From Eubacteriaceae bacterium (lineage in GTDB: Bacteria > Bacillota > Clostridia > Lachnospirales > Lachnospiraceae): DNA of 64,000 nucleotides. Below, in pieces: positions 16,803-25,035 of this stretch. The translations under genes and the position numbers were made by a program. A model generated the notes under the pieces. The model made no database searches and was not told the DNA's origin. It saw only the letters and a list, made by a program, of their open reading frames with translations. The stretch is taken from assembly GCA_910574015.1 (NCBI GenBank), contig CAJSYQ010000009.1:39200-103199 (forward strand), written 5' to 3'. Numbering within the stretch: the first letter of the stretch is position 1; the number at the start of each line of letters is the position of its first letter.

Positions 16803-18275
16803 TCAGTTTTCTGTATTGGAATTTAATACACTGGAGAGCTGTTCCATACCGCTTTGTACATTTTCCATGGATTTCATTATGTTTTCTACGCCAGATGCCT
16901 GTTCCTCAGTGGAAGCGCTGATCTCTCCGGTGGTCTGCACAGAATTCTGAGAGATGTGTTCTACCTGATCCATAGCTTCCGACAGACGTTCCTTGATATC
17001 GATAATGTTTACCAGTTCTTTTTGCAGCAGCTCCGTGACACTGATCACTTCTTCGGAGGAGTGGAGCATACTCTCAAAGATCTTCACCGTATCGTTCAGC
17101 TTTTCGTTTGACTCCTTCACGATGGTATTATTTGTATCAATGACACGATTTACATCATCTACCGTAGAGATCACATCCTTCAGAATGGAATCGATCTTCT
17201 GGGTGGCGGTGGAGGATTCTCCTGACAGCATATTGATCTCTTCTGCCACAACGGCAAATCCCTTTCCTGCCTCTCCGGCTCTGGCTGCTTCAATGGCGGC
17301 ATTCAGGGCAAGAAGATTGGTCTGCTTGGCGATCTGACTGATACTTTCTATGATATCTCCGATGGACTTGGATTTTTCCACCAGTGATGCGGCGCCTTCC
17401 GATGCCACCCGGGTGGATGCAATGTTCTCGCTGAATTTCTTCGACAGGATTTCGATAGCCTGGATCCCCTCGTCATTTTTTTCCTTCAGCAGCCGGATGG
17501 TTTCCATTGTCTGGAGTACCCGGGACTCGGAATTCTGGATCTTGCAGTCCAGGTCGTTGAATATATCCAGGCTGCCTCTTACCTGCTGGATCTGCAGATC
17601 GGCGCTGTCAGCGATCTGGCTTGTGGACGCAGCGATCTGGGTTGTGCTGGATTCAAAATTATGCAGGGAATCGTATATATTTCCCGAAGACTCTTCCAGA
17701 CCATCGAAAGCATGGCGGACATTGGTGAGAATTCCCTCCATTTCGTGTTCCTTTTCTTCTACCTTCAGGAACAGGGAGCGTGCCCTCTTAATGATAAACA
17801 GAGCCACGATGGAAGCCAGTATATAAACCATCCATACGAATATCCAGATTGACTGGGTGTACATGGCCAGATATGCTTCAGGGAACACAAACATGGCAAT
17901 GAAGTTGGGGATGATCGTGACGGCGGTGCAGACCCAGACAAGCGATTCGTCATAATAGGGTACAGCCAGAAAAAGAACAAGGAAAAAAGCTTCTGCCATG
18001 GCGCCAAAGGATGCGGGGTTTCCCAGTATGATAGTGAGCATACCCATTATAGGAAGTATGGAGATATAAAGATATTTGGCAGCTTTTCCAAGCAGTTTTT
18101 CGAATAATCTCACCAGTATACTGCAGCCCACCATGGACAGGACGATGCAGTCCCTTGCCGATCCGTTATTGAATAAAAGAACATATCCCAGCGCAACGCA
18201 GGGGATCACTGCAATAAAAAGAAACATAATAAGATTCATTTGCTTCTCTTCATTTTTTAAGATTTCCAGTTCCAT
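16803..18275 (-). CDS. Methyl-accepting chemotaxis protein
   Basis: 490 residues from the ATG at 18275, which has AAAGGAGG 7 nt upstream; an ATG seven codons earlier lies before that site and is not used. Residues 1-165 hold about six transmembrane helices with little extracytoplasmic sequence and no Cache or four-helix sensor domain. Residues 180-490 form the long cytoplasmic signalling coiled coil with the highly conserved hairpin tip [20 protein letters not shown]. It should signal to a CheA/CheW complex; no che genes are in the window. The membrane-embedded sensor suggests detection of membrane state, light or a lipophilic ligand, which is inference only. Confidence 0.93.
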   Translation of the reverse strand: MELEILKNEEKQMNLIMFLFIAVIPCVALGYVLLFNNGSARDCIVLSMVGCSILVRLFEKLLGKAAKYLYISILPIMGMLTIILGNPASFGAMAEAFFLVLFLAVPYYDESLVWVCTAVTIIPNFIAMFVFPEAYLAMYTQSIWIFVWMVYILASIVALFIIKRARSLFLKVEEKEHEMEGILTNVRHAFDGLEESSGNIYDSLHNFESSTTQIAASTSQIADSADLQIQQVRGSLDIFNDLDCKIQNSESRVLQTMETIRLLKEKNDEGIQAIEILSKKFSENIASTRVASEGAASLVEKSKSIGDIIESISQIAKQTNLLALNAAIEAARAGEAGKGFAVVAEEINMLSGESSTATQKIDSILKDVISTVDDVNRVIDTNNTIVKESNEKLNDTVKIFESMLHSSEEVISVTELLQKELVNIIDIKERLSEAMDQVEHISQNSVQTTGEISASTEEQASGVENIMKSMENVQSGMEQLSSVLNSNTEN

Positions 18276-18323
18276 TGAACTTCCTCCTTTTATCATGATT
18301 TATTGTAGTATAAAATTATTAAC

Positions 18324-18352
18324 ATTTTAACATATTTAGTAAAATATGGCAA
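18324..18352 (-). promoter_or_regulatory. Promoter of the chemoreceptor gene
   Basis: Read on the minus strand: TTGCCA (18352-18347), 17-nt spacer, TAAAAT (18329-18324). It lies in a very A+T-rich divergent intergenic region shared with the alpha-galactosidase gene, whose own TATAAT is at 18403-18408. Confidence 0.7.
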
Positions 18353-18484
18353 TAATTTTACAATTTTTATATATTTTTTGTGGAATTTTTTCTATATTAT
18401 ATTATAATGAAGACAGCCGGGAGAATTCCGGTTGGAACAATCAATCATGGTGAAGGAAGACTATTTTGCAGAAATGAGGTAAAT

Positions 18485-20668
18485 ATGAGCATATTTTATG
18501 AAAAGGAGCAGAAGGTTTTTCATCTGCAGACAAAAAGTACCAGTTACATAATGAGAATTGTGAAAAATAATTACTTGTCACATGTCTACTGGGGAAAGAA
18601 AATCCATACGCCGGAGATGGAAAATGCACAGTTGAACTGGCTGATCGGATTTAGTGCGACGACAGACAATGAGGATAAGACCTACAGCCTGGATTTTGTA
18701 TGCCAGGAGTATCCCACGGGGTGTGGCACGGACTTTCGGATTCCTGCCGTATCCGCAGTGTATGGGGACGGCAGCCGCAACGTACAGCTTTTGTACCAGG
18801 AGCACCATATTACTGCAGGGAAACCCGGACTGCCGGGACTGCCAGCTGTTTATGTGGAGCGGGAGGATGAGGCGGATACGCTGGTGATCCGGCTTTCCGA
18901 TCCGCTAAAGAAGCTGTCGGTGGATCTGATGTACACGGCATACCGGGAACGGGATGTCATTACCAGAAGTGTCCGTGTGATCAATGAGGGAAGAGAGGAT
19001 GTGGTTCTGGAGAAGGTCCTCAGTGCCAGTGTGGATTTCGAGACGGCGGACTTTGACTTTATCACCCTGCCCGGCGCCTGGGGAAGGGAGCGCCATATTG
19101 AGAGGACAACACTCCGCAGCGGTGTCCAGTCCATCGAGAGCCGGAGAGGTGCGTCCAGCCATCAGAACAATCCTTTTATGGCGCTGGCTGGGAAGGACGC
19201 CACTGAGACCTCCGGGGACGTATACGCTTTTCATTTTGTATACAGTGGAAATTTTACGGCGGGAGTGGAGGTGGATCAGCTCTTTAAGGCCAGGGCGTTT
19301 ATAGGACTGAACGAGTATGATTTCTCCTGGACCCTTGAGCCGGGACAGGATTTTCAGTCGCCGGAGGCAGTGCTTGTCTATTCTGACGGCGGTTTTGGAA
19401 AGATGTCCCGCATCCTTCACGATCTGTACCGGCGCCGCCTTGTAAGAGGCAGGTACCGGGATGAGGTCCGGCCAATCCTGGCCAATAACTGGGAAGCCAC
19501 TTATTTTGACTTCGATGAGGAAAAAATCCTTGCTCTGGCAAAGGAGGCGGCGGATCTTGGGATTGAGTTGTTTGTGTTGGATGACGGCTGGTTCGGAAGG
19601 CGGGACAATGATAACTGTTCCCTGGGCGACTGGTATGTATACGATGAGAAGCTGCCGGGGGGAATTGCGGGTCTGGCGTCCCGGATCAAGGAATACGGCA
19701 TGAAATTTGGACTGTGGTTTGAGCCTGAGATGGTTTCGCCGGACAGCGACCTGTACCGCAGTCATCCGGACTGGTGTATCCATGTGCCGGGGAGGATGCG
19801 GACGGAGTGCCGGAACCAGCTGATACTGGATCTGTCCCGGCAGGAAGTGCGTGATCATATCGTAGCGGCGGTTTCCCATGTACTGGACACGGCGGAAATT
19901 GGTTATGTAAAGTGGGATATGAACCGTCATATGACGGAGCTGGGATCCGCCGGGCTGGACAGCAGGAGACAGAAAGAGATGCCGCACCGTTATATGCTGG
20001 GCCTTTATGAGGTGTTGGAAAAAATCGTTTCCTCCCATCCAGATGTATTGTTTGAGAGCTGCTCCGGCGGGGGCGGAAGATTCGATCCGGGAATGCTCTA
20101 TTATATGCCCCAGACCTGGACAAGCGATGACACCGATGCAGTGGAGCGACTCTCCATCCAGTATGGCACCAGCCTTGCCTATCCGGTGAGCACCATGGGC
20201 AGCCATGTGTCGGCGGTGCCGAATCATCAGGCCGGCCGGGTCACCTCTCTGAAAATGCGCGGAGATGTGGCTATGAGCGGCAACTTTGGTTATGAACTGG
20301 ATCTCATGAGGCTGACGGTGGAGGAAAAAGAGATGGTGCGGGGACAGATCAGACAGTATAAGGATCTGCGAACCTTTGTCCCCTCTGCGGATATGTACCG
20401 GCTGCTGAGCCCCTTTGATGGCAATCACACCGCCTGGATGTTTGTCTCAAAGGATGGGAATGACATTTTCGCAGCCTATTTTGAAATTCTTTGTGAAGTC
20501 AATCCGGGAATCCGCCGGATGAAATTTACCGCCCTGGATCCAGATGCCGTCTATGAGGTGGTGGGAGAGGGCTGCTGCTATCGTGGGGATGAGCTTATGG
20601 AGATTGGTCTGGTGGTGGACTGCTTTGGGGATTTTCAGAGCAGGACATGGCGGCTAAAGAAAAATTAG
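18485..20668 (+). CDS. Alpha-galactosidase, GH36 family
   Basis: 727 residues from ATG 18485 (GAGGT 6 nt upstream); the longer frame from 18380 covers the promoter. The length and layout are those of GH36 enzymes: an N-terminal beta-supersandwich, a catalytic TIM barrel and a C-terminal beta domain. The nucleophile sits in KWDMNR (near residue 478), the substrate loop SCSGGGGRFDPG follows, and the acid/base aspartate is in WTSDDTDAVERL. Hydrolyses terminal alpha-1,6-galactose from melibiose, raffinose or galactomannan. No signal peptide, so it acts in the cytoplasm on imported sugars. No transporter or regulator adjoins it. Its TAG stop overlaps the stop of the convergent MBL gene. Confidence 0.95.
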   Translation: MSIFYEKEQKVFHLQTKSTSYIMRIVKNNYLSHVYWGKKIHTPEMENAQLNWLIGFSATTDNEDKTYSLDFVCQEYPTGCGTDFRIPAVSAVYGDGSRNVQLLYQEHHITAGKPGLPGLPAVYVEREDEADTLVIRLSDPLKKLSVDLMYTAYRERDVITRSVRVINEGREDVVLEKVLSASVDFETADFDFITLPGAWGRERHIERTTLRSGVQSIESRRGASSHQNNPFMALAGKDATETSGDVYAFHFVYSGNFTAGVEVDQLFKARAFIGLNEYDFSWTLEPGQDFQSPEAVLVYSDGGFGKMSRILHDLYRRRLVRGRYRDEVRPILANNWEATYFDFDEEKILALAKEAADLGIELFVLDDGWFGRRDNDNCSLGDWYVYDEKLPGGIAGLASRIKEYGMKFGLWFEPEMVSPDSDLYRSHPDWCIHVPGRMRTECRNQLILDLSRQEVRDHIVAAVSHVLDTAEIGYVKWDMNRHMTELGSAGLDSRRQKEMPHRYMLGLYEVLEKIVSSHPDVLFESCSGGGGRFDPGMLYYMPQTWTSDDTDAVERLSIQYGTSLAYPVSTMGSHVSAVPNHQAGRVTSLKMRGDVAMSGNFGYELDLMRLTVEEKEMVRGQIRQYKDLRTFVPSADMYRLLSPFDGNHTAWMFVSKDGNDIFAAYFEILCEVNPGIRRMKFTALDPDAVYEVVGEGCCYRGDELMEIGLVVDCFGDFQSRTWRLKKN

Positions 20669-21363
20669 CCCCGGAAGAGTTCTTTTTTGGTTCCCCAGTC
20701 CCCGTGTCCCGGCATGATCAGCGTGTCGTCAGCCAGAGCATCCAGCCAGGGCCTGGTAATTGCCTGGTAGTCCTTTTTGTTTCCGCCGGGAAGGCGTGTA
20801 ATGACATCATAACCATTGACAAGGCTGTCGCCGGTAAATACGATCTCCGGCGACAGCCCTTTTTCTTCTGTAGTGAGGCGGATGCACTGGCTGCAGTCGG
20901 AATGTCCGGGGGTATGTATGATTTCTGTTAGATAGCTGCCAAAGCGGAAACTTGTTTCCGTGTCAAATGTCTGATCCGCCTCGCAGGTATACGCCAGATC
21001 CATAATTTGCGTAAACAGTTTCTGCTCCTCCTGGGATTTATCCATCACCAATATGGATGCAAAGGCCGCCAGATTTTTGTGTGGATCAAGGATCTTCCCG
21101 GCACAGCACTCCGAGCAGAGAAGGGTACTGTTTACCCTGCGGCGCAGCCAGTTCACACCGGAGATATGATCGCAGTGAGAGTGCGTCAGAAGAACGTCAG
21201 CATGGGAGAGTGTATCTAAGACAGGCACGGCTTCCTCTGCCACAAGGGGATCGATGATCAGTGCCCTGCCCGGATCCTCATCATGGATGACAATATACAT
21301 GCGGGAATCCAGTACTGGCAGTGCATAGACATATATCTGATTCTTTTCTTTTACATAATGCAT
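20665..21363 (-). CDS. MBL-fold metallohydrolase
   Basis: 232 residues, start behind AGGAGG. Metallo-beta-lactamase fold with the metal ligands HSHCDH (LLTHSHCDHISG), TPGHSDCSQC, FTGDSL and a last histidine in MPGHGDWG. This is the arrangement of glyoxalase II-like small-molecule thioester hydrolases rather than of the RNases J. Cytoplasmic, substrate unknown. Convergent with the alpha-galactosidase gene and overlapping it by 4 bp (plus TAG inside TTAG, minus TAA). Strong promoter of its own upstream. Confidence 0.88.
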   Translation of the reverse strand: MHYVKEKNQIYVYALPVLDSRMYIVIHDEDPGRALIIDPLVAEEAVPVLDTLSHADVLLTHSHCDHISGVNWLRRRVNSTLLCSECCAGKILDPHKNLAAFASILVMDKSQEEQKLFTQIMDLAYTCEADQTFDTETSFRFGSYLTEIIHTPGHSDCSQCIRLTTEEKGLSPEIVFTGDSLVNGYDVITRLPGGNKKDYQAITRPWLDALADDTLIMPGHGDWGTKKELFRG

Positions 21364-21387
21364 AGTATTATCGCCTCCTATGAGGGG

Positions 21388-21416
21388 ATTCTATCAAGGG
21401 GAGCGGAAAATGTCAA
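21388..21416 (-). promoter_or_regulatory. Promoter of the MBL hydrolase gene
   Basis: On the minus strand TTGACA (21416-21411), 17-nt spacer ending in TGA, TAGAAT (21393-21388). It is 25 nt upstream of the start codon and lies 22 nt past the end of the deacetylase gene. Confidence 0.8.
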
Positions 21417-21437
21417 TAGGCCTCCTGATATGCCCTG

Positions 21438-22226
21438 TCACGCAGGAATCTGCCGGCCCTCTGTATTGATGGTGTAATGATCCTTCAGGATCAGCTGGGA
21501 GATGGGCACTAGCTGGAAACCCTTTTGCTTTAGCGTGGCCAGCAGTTCATCCAGAGCTTCGGCGGTATGTTTCCCGCCATTGTGGCAGAGTATGATGGAA
21601 CCATTGCCGAGATGCTTGTGTTCTGTGACACGCCGTATAATGGTGGCGGCGTCATAATCCTTCCAGTCGAGACTGTCTACATCCCACTGAATGGGATAAT
21701 AATTGTTTTCCCGGCACACCTTTATCAGGGTATCGTTGTAATCGCCGTAAGGCGGGCGGAACAGGATCATATCCTTTCCGGTGAGCTGTTTTACTTTCTC
21801 GTGGGGTTTCATAAGCTCATCCTTACATTGCTCCGGGGAGAGCTGCGGCATGTGCTTGTGGTTTTCACTGTGGTTTCCGAGATCGTGCCCCCCGGCGGCG
21901 ATGGCCTTTACATCCTCCGGGTATTTTTCAATCCATCCTCCGGTCATAAAGAAGGTGGCTTTTACATTGTGCTTTTTCAGAGTTTCCAGCAGCTGCGGGG
22001 TATCCTCATTTCCCCAGGCAGCGTCAAAGGAGATAGAGATCAGGGGCTTTTGCTGCTCTACACAGTAAATGGGAAGCTCCTTTTCTTGAACAAGGGAACT
22101 GCTGAGGGTTTCGGATGTTTTCGGATAGATGAGGAAACTGGCAGAAAGCAGGGCGATGGACGTCAGTACGATGGCCCCCACCTTGGTGAAAAGAACCAGC
22201 TTCTCCCGTTCGATCTTTATATTCAT
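21438..22226 (-). CDS. Membrane-anchored polysaccharide deacetylase (PdaB-like)
   Basis: 262 residues. A single N-terminal membrane anchor (residues about 10-32) places a NodB-homology domain (residues 60-245) outside the membrane. Motifs: SFDAAWGNED (catalytic base region), the metal-binding HSENHKHM, RPPYGDYN, and near the end ILCHNGGKHT. It removes acetyl or related groups from peptidoglycan or another wall glycan. The DAAWGN variant and the size match the clostridial sporulation deacetylases PdaB/PdaN type, so a role in spore wall modification is plausible but unproven. Divergent from the ArsR gene, 139 nt away. Confidence 0.85.
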   Translation of the reverse strand: MNIKIEREKLVLFTKVGAIVLTSIALLSASFLIYPKTSETLSSSLVQEKELPIYCVEQQKPLISISFDAAWGNEDTPQLLETLKKHNVKATFFMTGGWIEKYPEDVKAIAAGGHDLGNHSENHKHMPQLSPEQCKDELMKPHEKVKQLTGKDMILFRPPYGDYNDTLIKVCRENNYYPIQWDVDSLDWKDYDAATIIRRVTEHKHLGNGSIILCHNGGKHTAEALDELLATLKQKGFQLVPISQLILKDHYTINTEGRQIPA

Positions 22227-22291
22227 CGTTACCTCTTTTCAAGGTTTTTGGTATAATGTATGAGATCGGGAAAAAAATATGTATAAATCCA

Positions 22292-22320
22292 TTGACAATC
22301 GTTTATAAAAGGAGTAAGAT
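22292..22320 (+). promoter_or_regulatory. Promoter of the metal-resistance operon
   Basis: TTGACA (22292-22297), 17-nt spacer, TAAGAT (22315-22320), immediately followed by the inverted repeat at 22324-22345. Confidence 0.8.
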
Positions 22321-22323
22321 GAA

Positions 22324-22345
22324 CATATGAATAATTGTTCATATG
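22324..22345. promoter_or_regulatory. ArsR/SmtB-type operator
   Basis: Inverted repeat CATATGAA-TAATTG-TTCATATG, eight-base perfect arms, starting 3 nt after the -10 box. Sequence and placement resemble the ATATGAACA-type operators of CadC/CzrA/SmtB sensors, so the adjacent ArsR-family protein should block initiation here until it binds metal. Confidence 0.75.
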
Positions 22346-22365
22346 AATAAATAAAGGAGGAAGAT

Positions 22366-22728
22366 ATGGCAGAAGAGCATGGGATGGAATGCTGTGAGGA
22401 TACAGAAGTTCACACAGAACTCCTTCAGATCGTAAATGAGAAGATGCCGGCAGAACATGAATTATATGATCTGGCAGAGCTGTTTAAGGTCTTTGGCGAC
22501 TCCACCCGCATACGGATCCTGTTTGTATTATTTGAAGCGGAGGTCTGTGTCTGCGATCTGGCGGAGGCGCTGCATATGACCCAGTCGGCGATATCGCATC
22601 AGCTGAAGATCCTCAAGCAGAGCAGGCTGGTAAGGAGCCGAAGGGAGGGAAAATCCGTATTTTATTCCCTGGCGGACGGACATGTGAGGACGATGATTGC
22701 CCAGGGGATCGAACATATTGGAGAATAA
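22366..22728 (+). CDS. ArsR/SmtB-family metal-sensing repressor (CadC-like)
   Basis: 120 residues. A winged helix-turn-helix (TQSAISHQLKILKQSRLVRS) preceded by the CadC-type metal motif EVCVCDLA (C61, C63) and an N-terminal cysteine pair (C9, C10), together a thiolate site for Cd, Pb or similar soft metals. The last helix also has D104, H106, H117 and E120, spaced like the alpha-5 zinc site of SmtB/CzrA. It therefore may hold both site types, as CadC does. Likely regulates itself, the HMA protein and the P1B ATPase from the operator just upstream. Confidence 0.9.
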   Translation: MAEEHGMECCEDTEVHTELLQIVNEKMPAEHELYDLAELFKVFGDSTRIRILFVLFEAEVCVCDLAEALHMTQSAISHQLKILKQSRLVRSRREGKSVFYSLADGHVRTMIAQGIEHIGE

Positions 22729-22767
22729 GCAACGGCATGTGCCCAAAGAAAACTAGGAGGTATGAGA

Positions 22768-22986
22768 ATGAAGAAGAAATTTAAACTGCAGGATCTGGAC
22801 TGTGCAAACTGCGCAGCAAAGATGGAGAATGCCATCAAAAGGATTGAGGGCGTCAATGACGCCAGCGTCAGCTTTATGACACAGAAAATGACGGTGGACG
22901 CAGAGGAGGGAAGGTTCGACGACATTATGAAAGAGATAGTGAAGGTGTGCGCAAAGGTGGAGCCGGACTGCCGGATCCTGATATAG
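22768..22986 (+). CDS. Heavy-metal-associated (HMA) domain protein, 72 aa
   Basis: ATG 22768 is preferred over ATG 22762, which would sit one base from AGGAGG. A ferredoxin-like HMA fold with the metal-binding loop LDCANCAAKME (CxxC). In most heavy-metal ATPases this domain is fused to the N-terminus of the pump. Here the pump encoded next lacks it, so this gene supplies it as a separate protein. It should hand Zn, Cd or a similar ion to the ATPase. Spaced 25 nt from the pump gene, in one operon with the ArsR sensor. Confidence 0.88.
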   Translation: MKKKFKLQDLDCANCAAKMENAIKRIEGVNDASVSFMTQKMTVDAEEGRFDDIMKEIVKVCAKVEPDCRILI

Positions 22987-23011
22987 GCTGTGCCGGAAAG
23001 GAAGTGTGATT

Positions 23012-24880
23012 ATGACAGCGAAGCAGAAAAAGATGCTGGTACGTATTGTCGTGACAGCCGTACTTTTTGCGGTGCTTCTTGTCCTGGAGCATGCGGGGAT
23101 GCCTGGGCTCCGGGAGGATTCCTGGGTCTTGCCCGTGGTATATGTGGTTCCCTATCTGGTTATCGGTTATGATATTATTTTTAAGGCGGCCAGAAATATC
23201 ACCAGGGGTCAGGTGTTTGATGAAAATTTCCTGATGATGCTTGCCACCTTTGGGGCCTTTGGCGTACGGGAATATGCCGAGGCGGTGGCAGTTATGCTCT
23301 TCTATCAGGTGGGAGAGCTGTTCCAGGGATATGCTGTGGGCCGGTCACGCCAGTCCATCGCAGATATGATGGATATCTGTCCGGAATATGCCAATGTGGA
23401 AGAGGAGGGAAGACTGGTCCAGGTGGATCCGGATGAGGTGGAGATTGGTACGGTCATCACCGTCCGGCCCGGGGAGAGGATCCCGCTGGACGGGGTTGTG
23501 GAAGAAGGGGAATCCATGATCGATACGGCGGCTCTGACAGGGGAAGCCGTTCCCCGGTCAGCGAAAGCGGGAGATGAGGTGATCAGCGGCTGTGTCAATG
23601 GAAGCGGCACGCTGAAGGTGCGTACAACAAAGGAATTTGATGATTCTACTGTGTCCAAAATACTGGAGCTGGTGGAAAATGCCAGCAGCAAGAAGGCAGA
23701 TGTGGAGAACTTTATCACCCGGTTTGCCCGGTATTATACTCCCTTTGTCACCATTGCGGCAGTTCTTCTTGCCTTTCTGCCGCCGTTATTTGCCGGAGGA
23801 TGGGGGGAGTGGATCCAGCGGGCATGTATCTTTCTTGTGATCTCCTGTCCCTGCGCCCTTGTGATCTCGGTGCCCCTTGGCTTCTTTGGGGGGATCGGCG
23901 CCGCATCAAAGCTGGGTGTGCTGGTGAAGGGAAGCAATTATCTGGAGGCCGTGGCAGAGGTGTCCACGATGGTATTTGACAAGACGGGGACACTGACGAA
24001 AGGGGAGTTCCGGGTCGCACAGGTTCTTCCGGAAATAGGGATCACGGAGCAGGCTCTTTTGGAAACGGCGGCTCTGGGAGAGGGGTATTCCAGTCATCCC
24101 ATTGCTGGTTCCATCAAAGAGGCTTTTGGCGGGGAACCGGATCTGAGCCGCTGTGAACAGGCAGAAGAGATTGCCGGCCATGGGATAGCGGTTATGGTAG
24201 ACGGCAAAAGAACCCTGATCGGCAATGAAAAACTGATGGAGAGAGAAAATATTTCATATCGGAAATGTCAGACGGCAGGCACTGTGGTCTATGTGGCGCA
24301 GGAGGGGAGCTTTGCAGGCGTGATCGTGATTTCGGATCAGATCAAGGCGGGAGCTGCCGATGCGGTCCGGGATATGAAACAGGTGGGCGTGCAGAGGATG
24401 GTAATGCTCACCGGAGACCGGCAGGAGGCTGCCAGCGTGGTGGCAGAAGAGCTTGGTATGGATGAATTTCATGCGGAGCTGCTGCCGGCGGATAAGGTGT
24501 CGAAGGTGGAGGAGCTTCTGGACCGGCAGAAGGAGCAGGGGCGGCTTGCCTTTGTGGGGGACGGCATCAACGACGCCCCGGTGCTGACCCGGGCGGATGT
24601 GGGGATTGCCATGGGAAGCCTTGGCTCGGATGCCGCCATCGAGGCGGCGGATGTCGTGCTGATGGATGACGATATCCGGAAGATTGCCGCTGTTGTGCGG
24701 ATTTCCCGCAAGACACTGCGCATTGTAAAGCAGAATATAGTTTTTGCCCTGGCAGTCAAAGCCGTCGTGTTGCTGATGGGAGCTTTTGGCATCGCCAACA
24801 TGTGGGAGGCCGTATTTGCCGATGTGGGGGTCTCCGTCCTCGCTATCCTGAATTCTATGAGGGCGCTGAGGACAGAATAG
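23012..24880 (+). CDS. P1B-type heavy-metal ATPase (Zn/Cd/Pb class)
   Basis: 622 residues from ATG 23012 (AAGGAAG 8 nt upstream; GTG 23006 is the alternative). No N-terminal HMA domain. Visible: TGEAVPR actuator motif, membrane metal site CPC (ISCPCALVISVP, near residue 279), phosphorylation site DKTGTLTKG near 323, the SSHPIA histidine-proline motif of P1B pumps and hinge GDGINDAP. The CPC with no His-rich tail fits Zn/Cd/Pb or Cu export; the CadC-like sensor favours the first. The TAG stop is formed by the first bases of palindromic element copy 4. Confidence 0.93.
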   Translation: MTAKQKKMLVRIVVTAVLFAVLLVLEHAGMPGLREDSWVLPVVYVVPYLVIGYDIIFKAARNITRGQVFDENFLMMLATFGAFGVREYAEAVAVMLFYQVGELFQGYAVGRSRQSIADMMDICPEYANVEEEGRLVQVDPDEVEIGTVITVRPGERIPLDGVVEEGESMIDTAALTGEAVPRSAKAGDEVISGCVNGSGTLKVRTTKEFDDSTVSKILELVENASSKKADVENFITRFARYYTPFVTIAAVLLAFLPPLFAGGWGEWIQRACIFLVISCPCALVISVPLGFFGGIGAASKLGVLVKGSNYLEAVAEVSTMVFDKTGTLTKGEFRVAQVLPEIGITEQALLETAALGEGYSSHPIAGSIKEAFGGEPDLSRCEQAEEIAGHGIAVMVDGKRTLIGNEKLMERENISYRKCQTAGTVVYVAQEGSFAGVIVISDQIKAGAADAVRDMKQVGVQRMVMLTGDRQEAASVVAEELGMDEFHAELLPADKVSKVEELLDRQKEQGRLAFVGDGINDAPVLTRADVGIAMGSLGSDAAIEAADVVLMDDDIRKIAAVVRISRKTLRIVKQNIVFALAVKAVVLLMGAFGIANMWEAVFADVGVSVLAILNSMRALRTE

Positions 24881-24914
24881 CTCAACGACGCCAATTTGAA
24901 CCTGTCGTTGAGCT
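24879..24914. repeat. Palindromic intergenic element, copy 4 (full-length form)
   Basis: Arms AGCTCAACGAC / GTCGTTGAGCT pair perfectly over 11 bp around the loop GCCAATTTGAACCT. The stop codon TAG of the heavy-metal ATPase gene (24878-24880) is the first part of the element. Could also act as its 3' hairpin, but no U tract follows. Confidence 0.8.
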
Positions 24915-24934
24915 GGAATATGGCAGTAACAATA

Positions 24935-24963
24935 TTGTATTTCCAATTTAAAAGTGTTAAGAT
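24935..24963 (+). promoter_or_regulatory. Candidate promoter of the MATE-HAD-murE operon
   Basis: TTGTAT (24935-24940), 17-nt spacer, TAAGAT (24958-24963). The hairpin of element copy 5 begins at 24966, 3 nt after the -10 box. Confidence 0.5.
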
Positions 24964-24965
24964 AA

Positions 24966-24992
24966 GGATAGCCTGACGTCGTTGGGCTATCC
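24966..24992. repeat. Palindromic element copy 5 / leader hairpin
   Basis: Stem GGATAGCC / GGCTATCC enclosing TGACGTCGTTG. Its reverse complement contains AGCCCAACGACGTCA, which matches the family arm AGCTCAACGACGCCA of copy 4 at 13 of 15 bases. It lies in the expected leader of the MATE gene, so it may regulate that transcript. Confidence 0.5.
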
Positions 24993-25035
24993 TGTTATTA
25001 TAGAGATGTAAGAAATTTGACTGAAGGAGGTCAAA

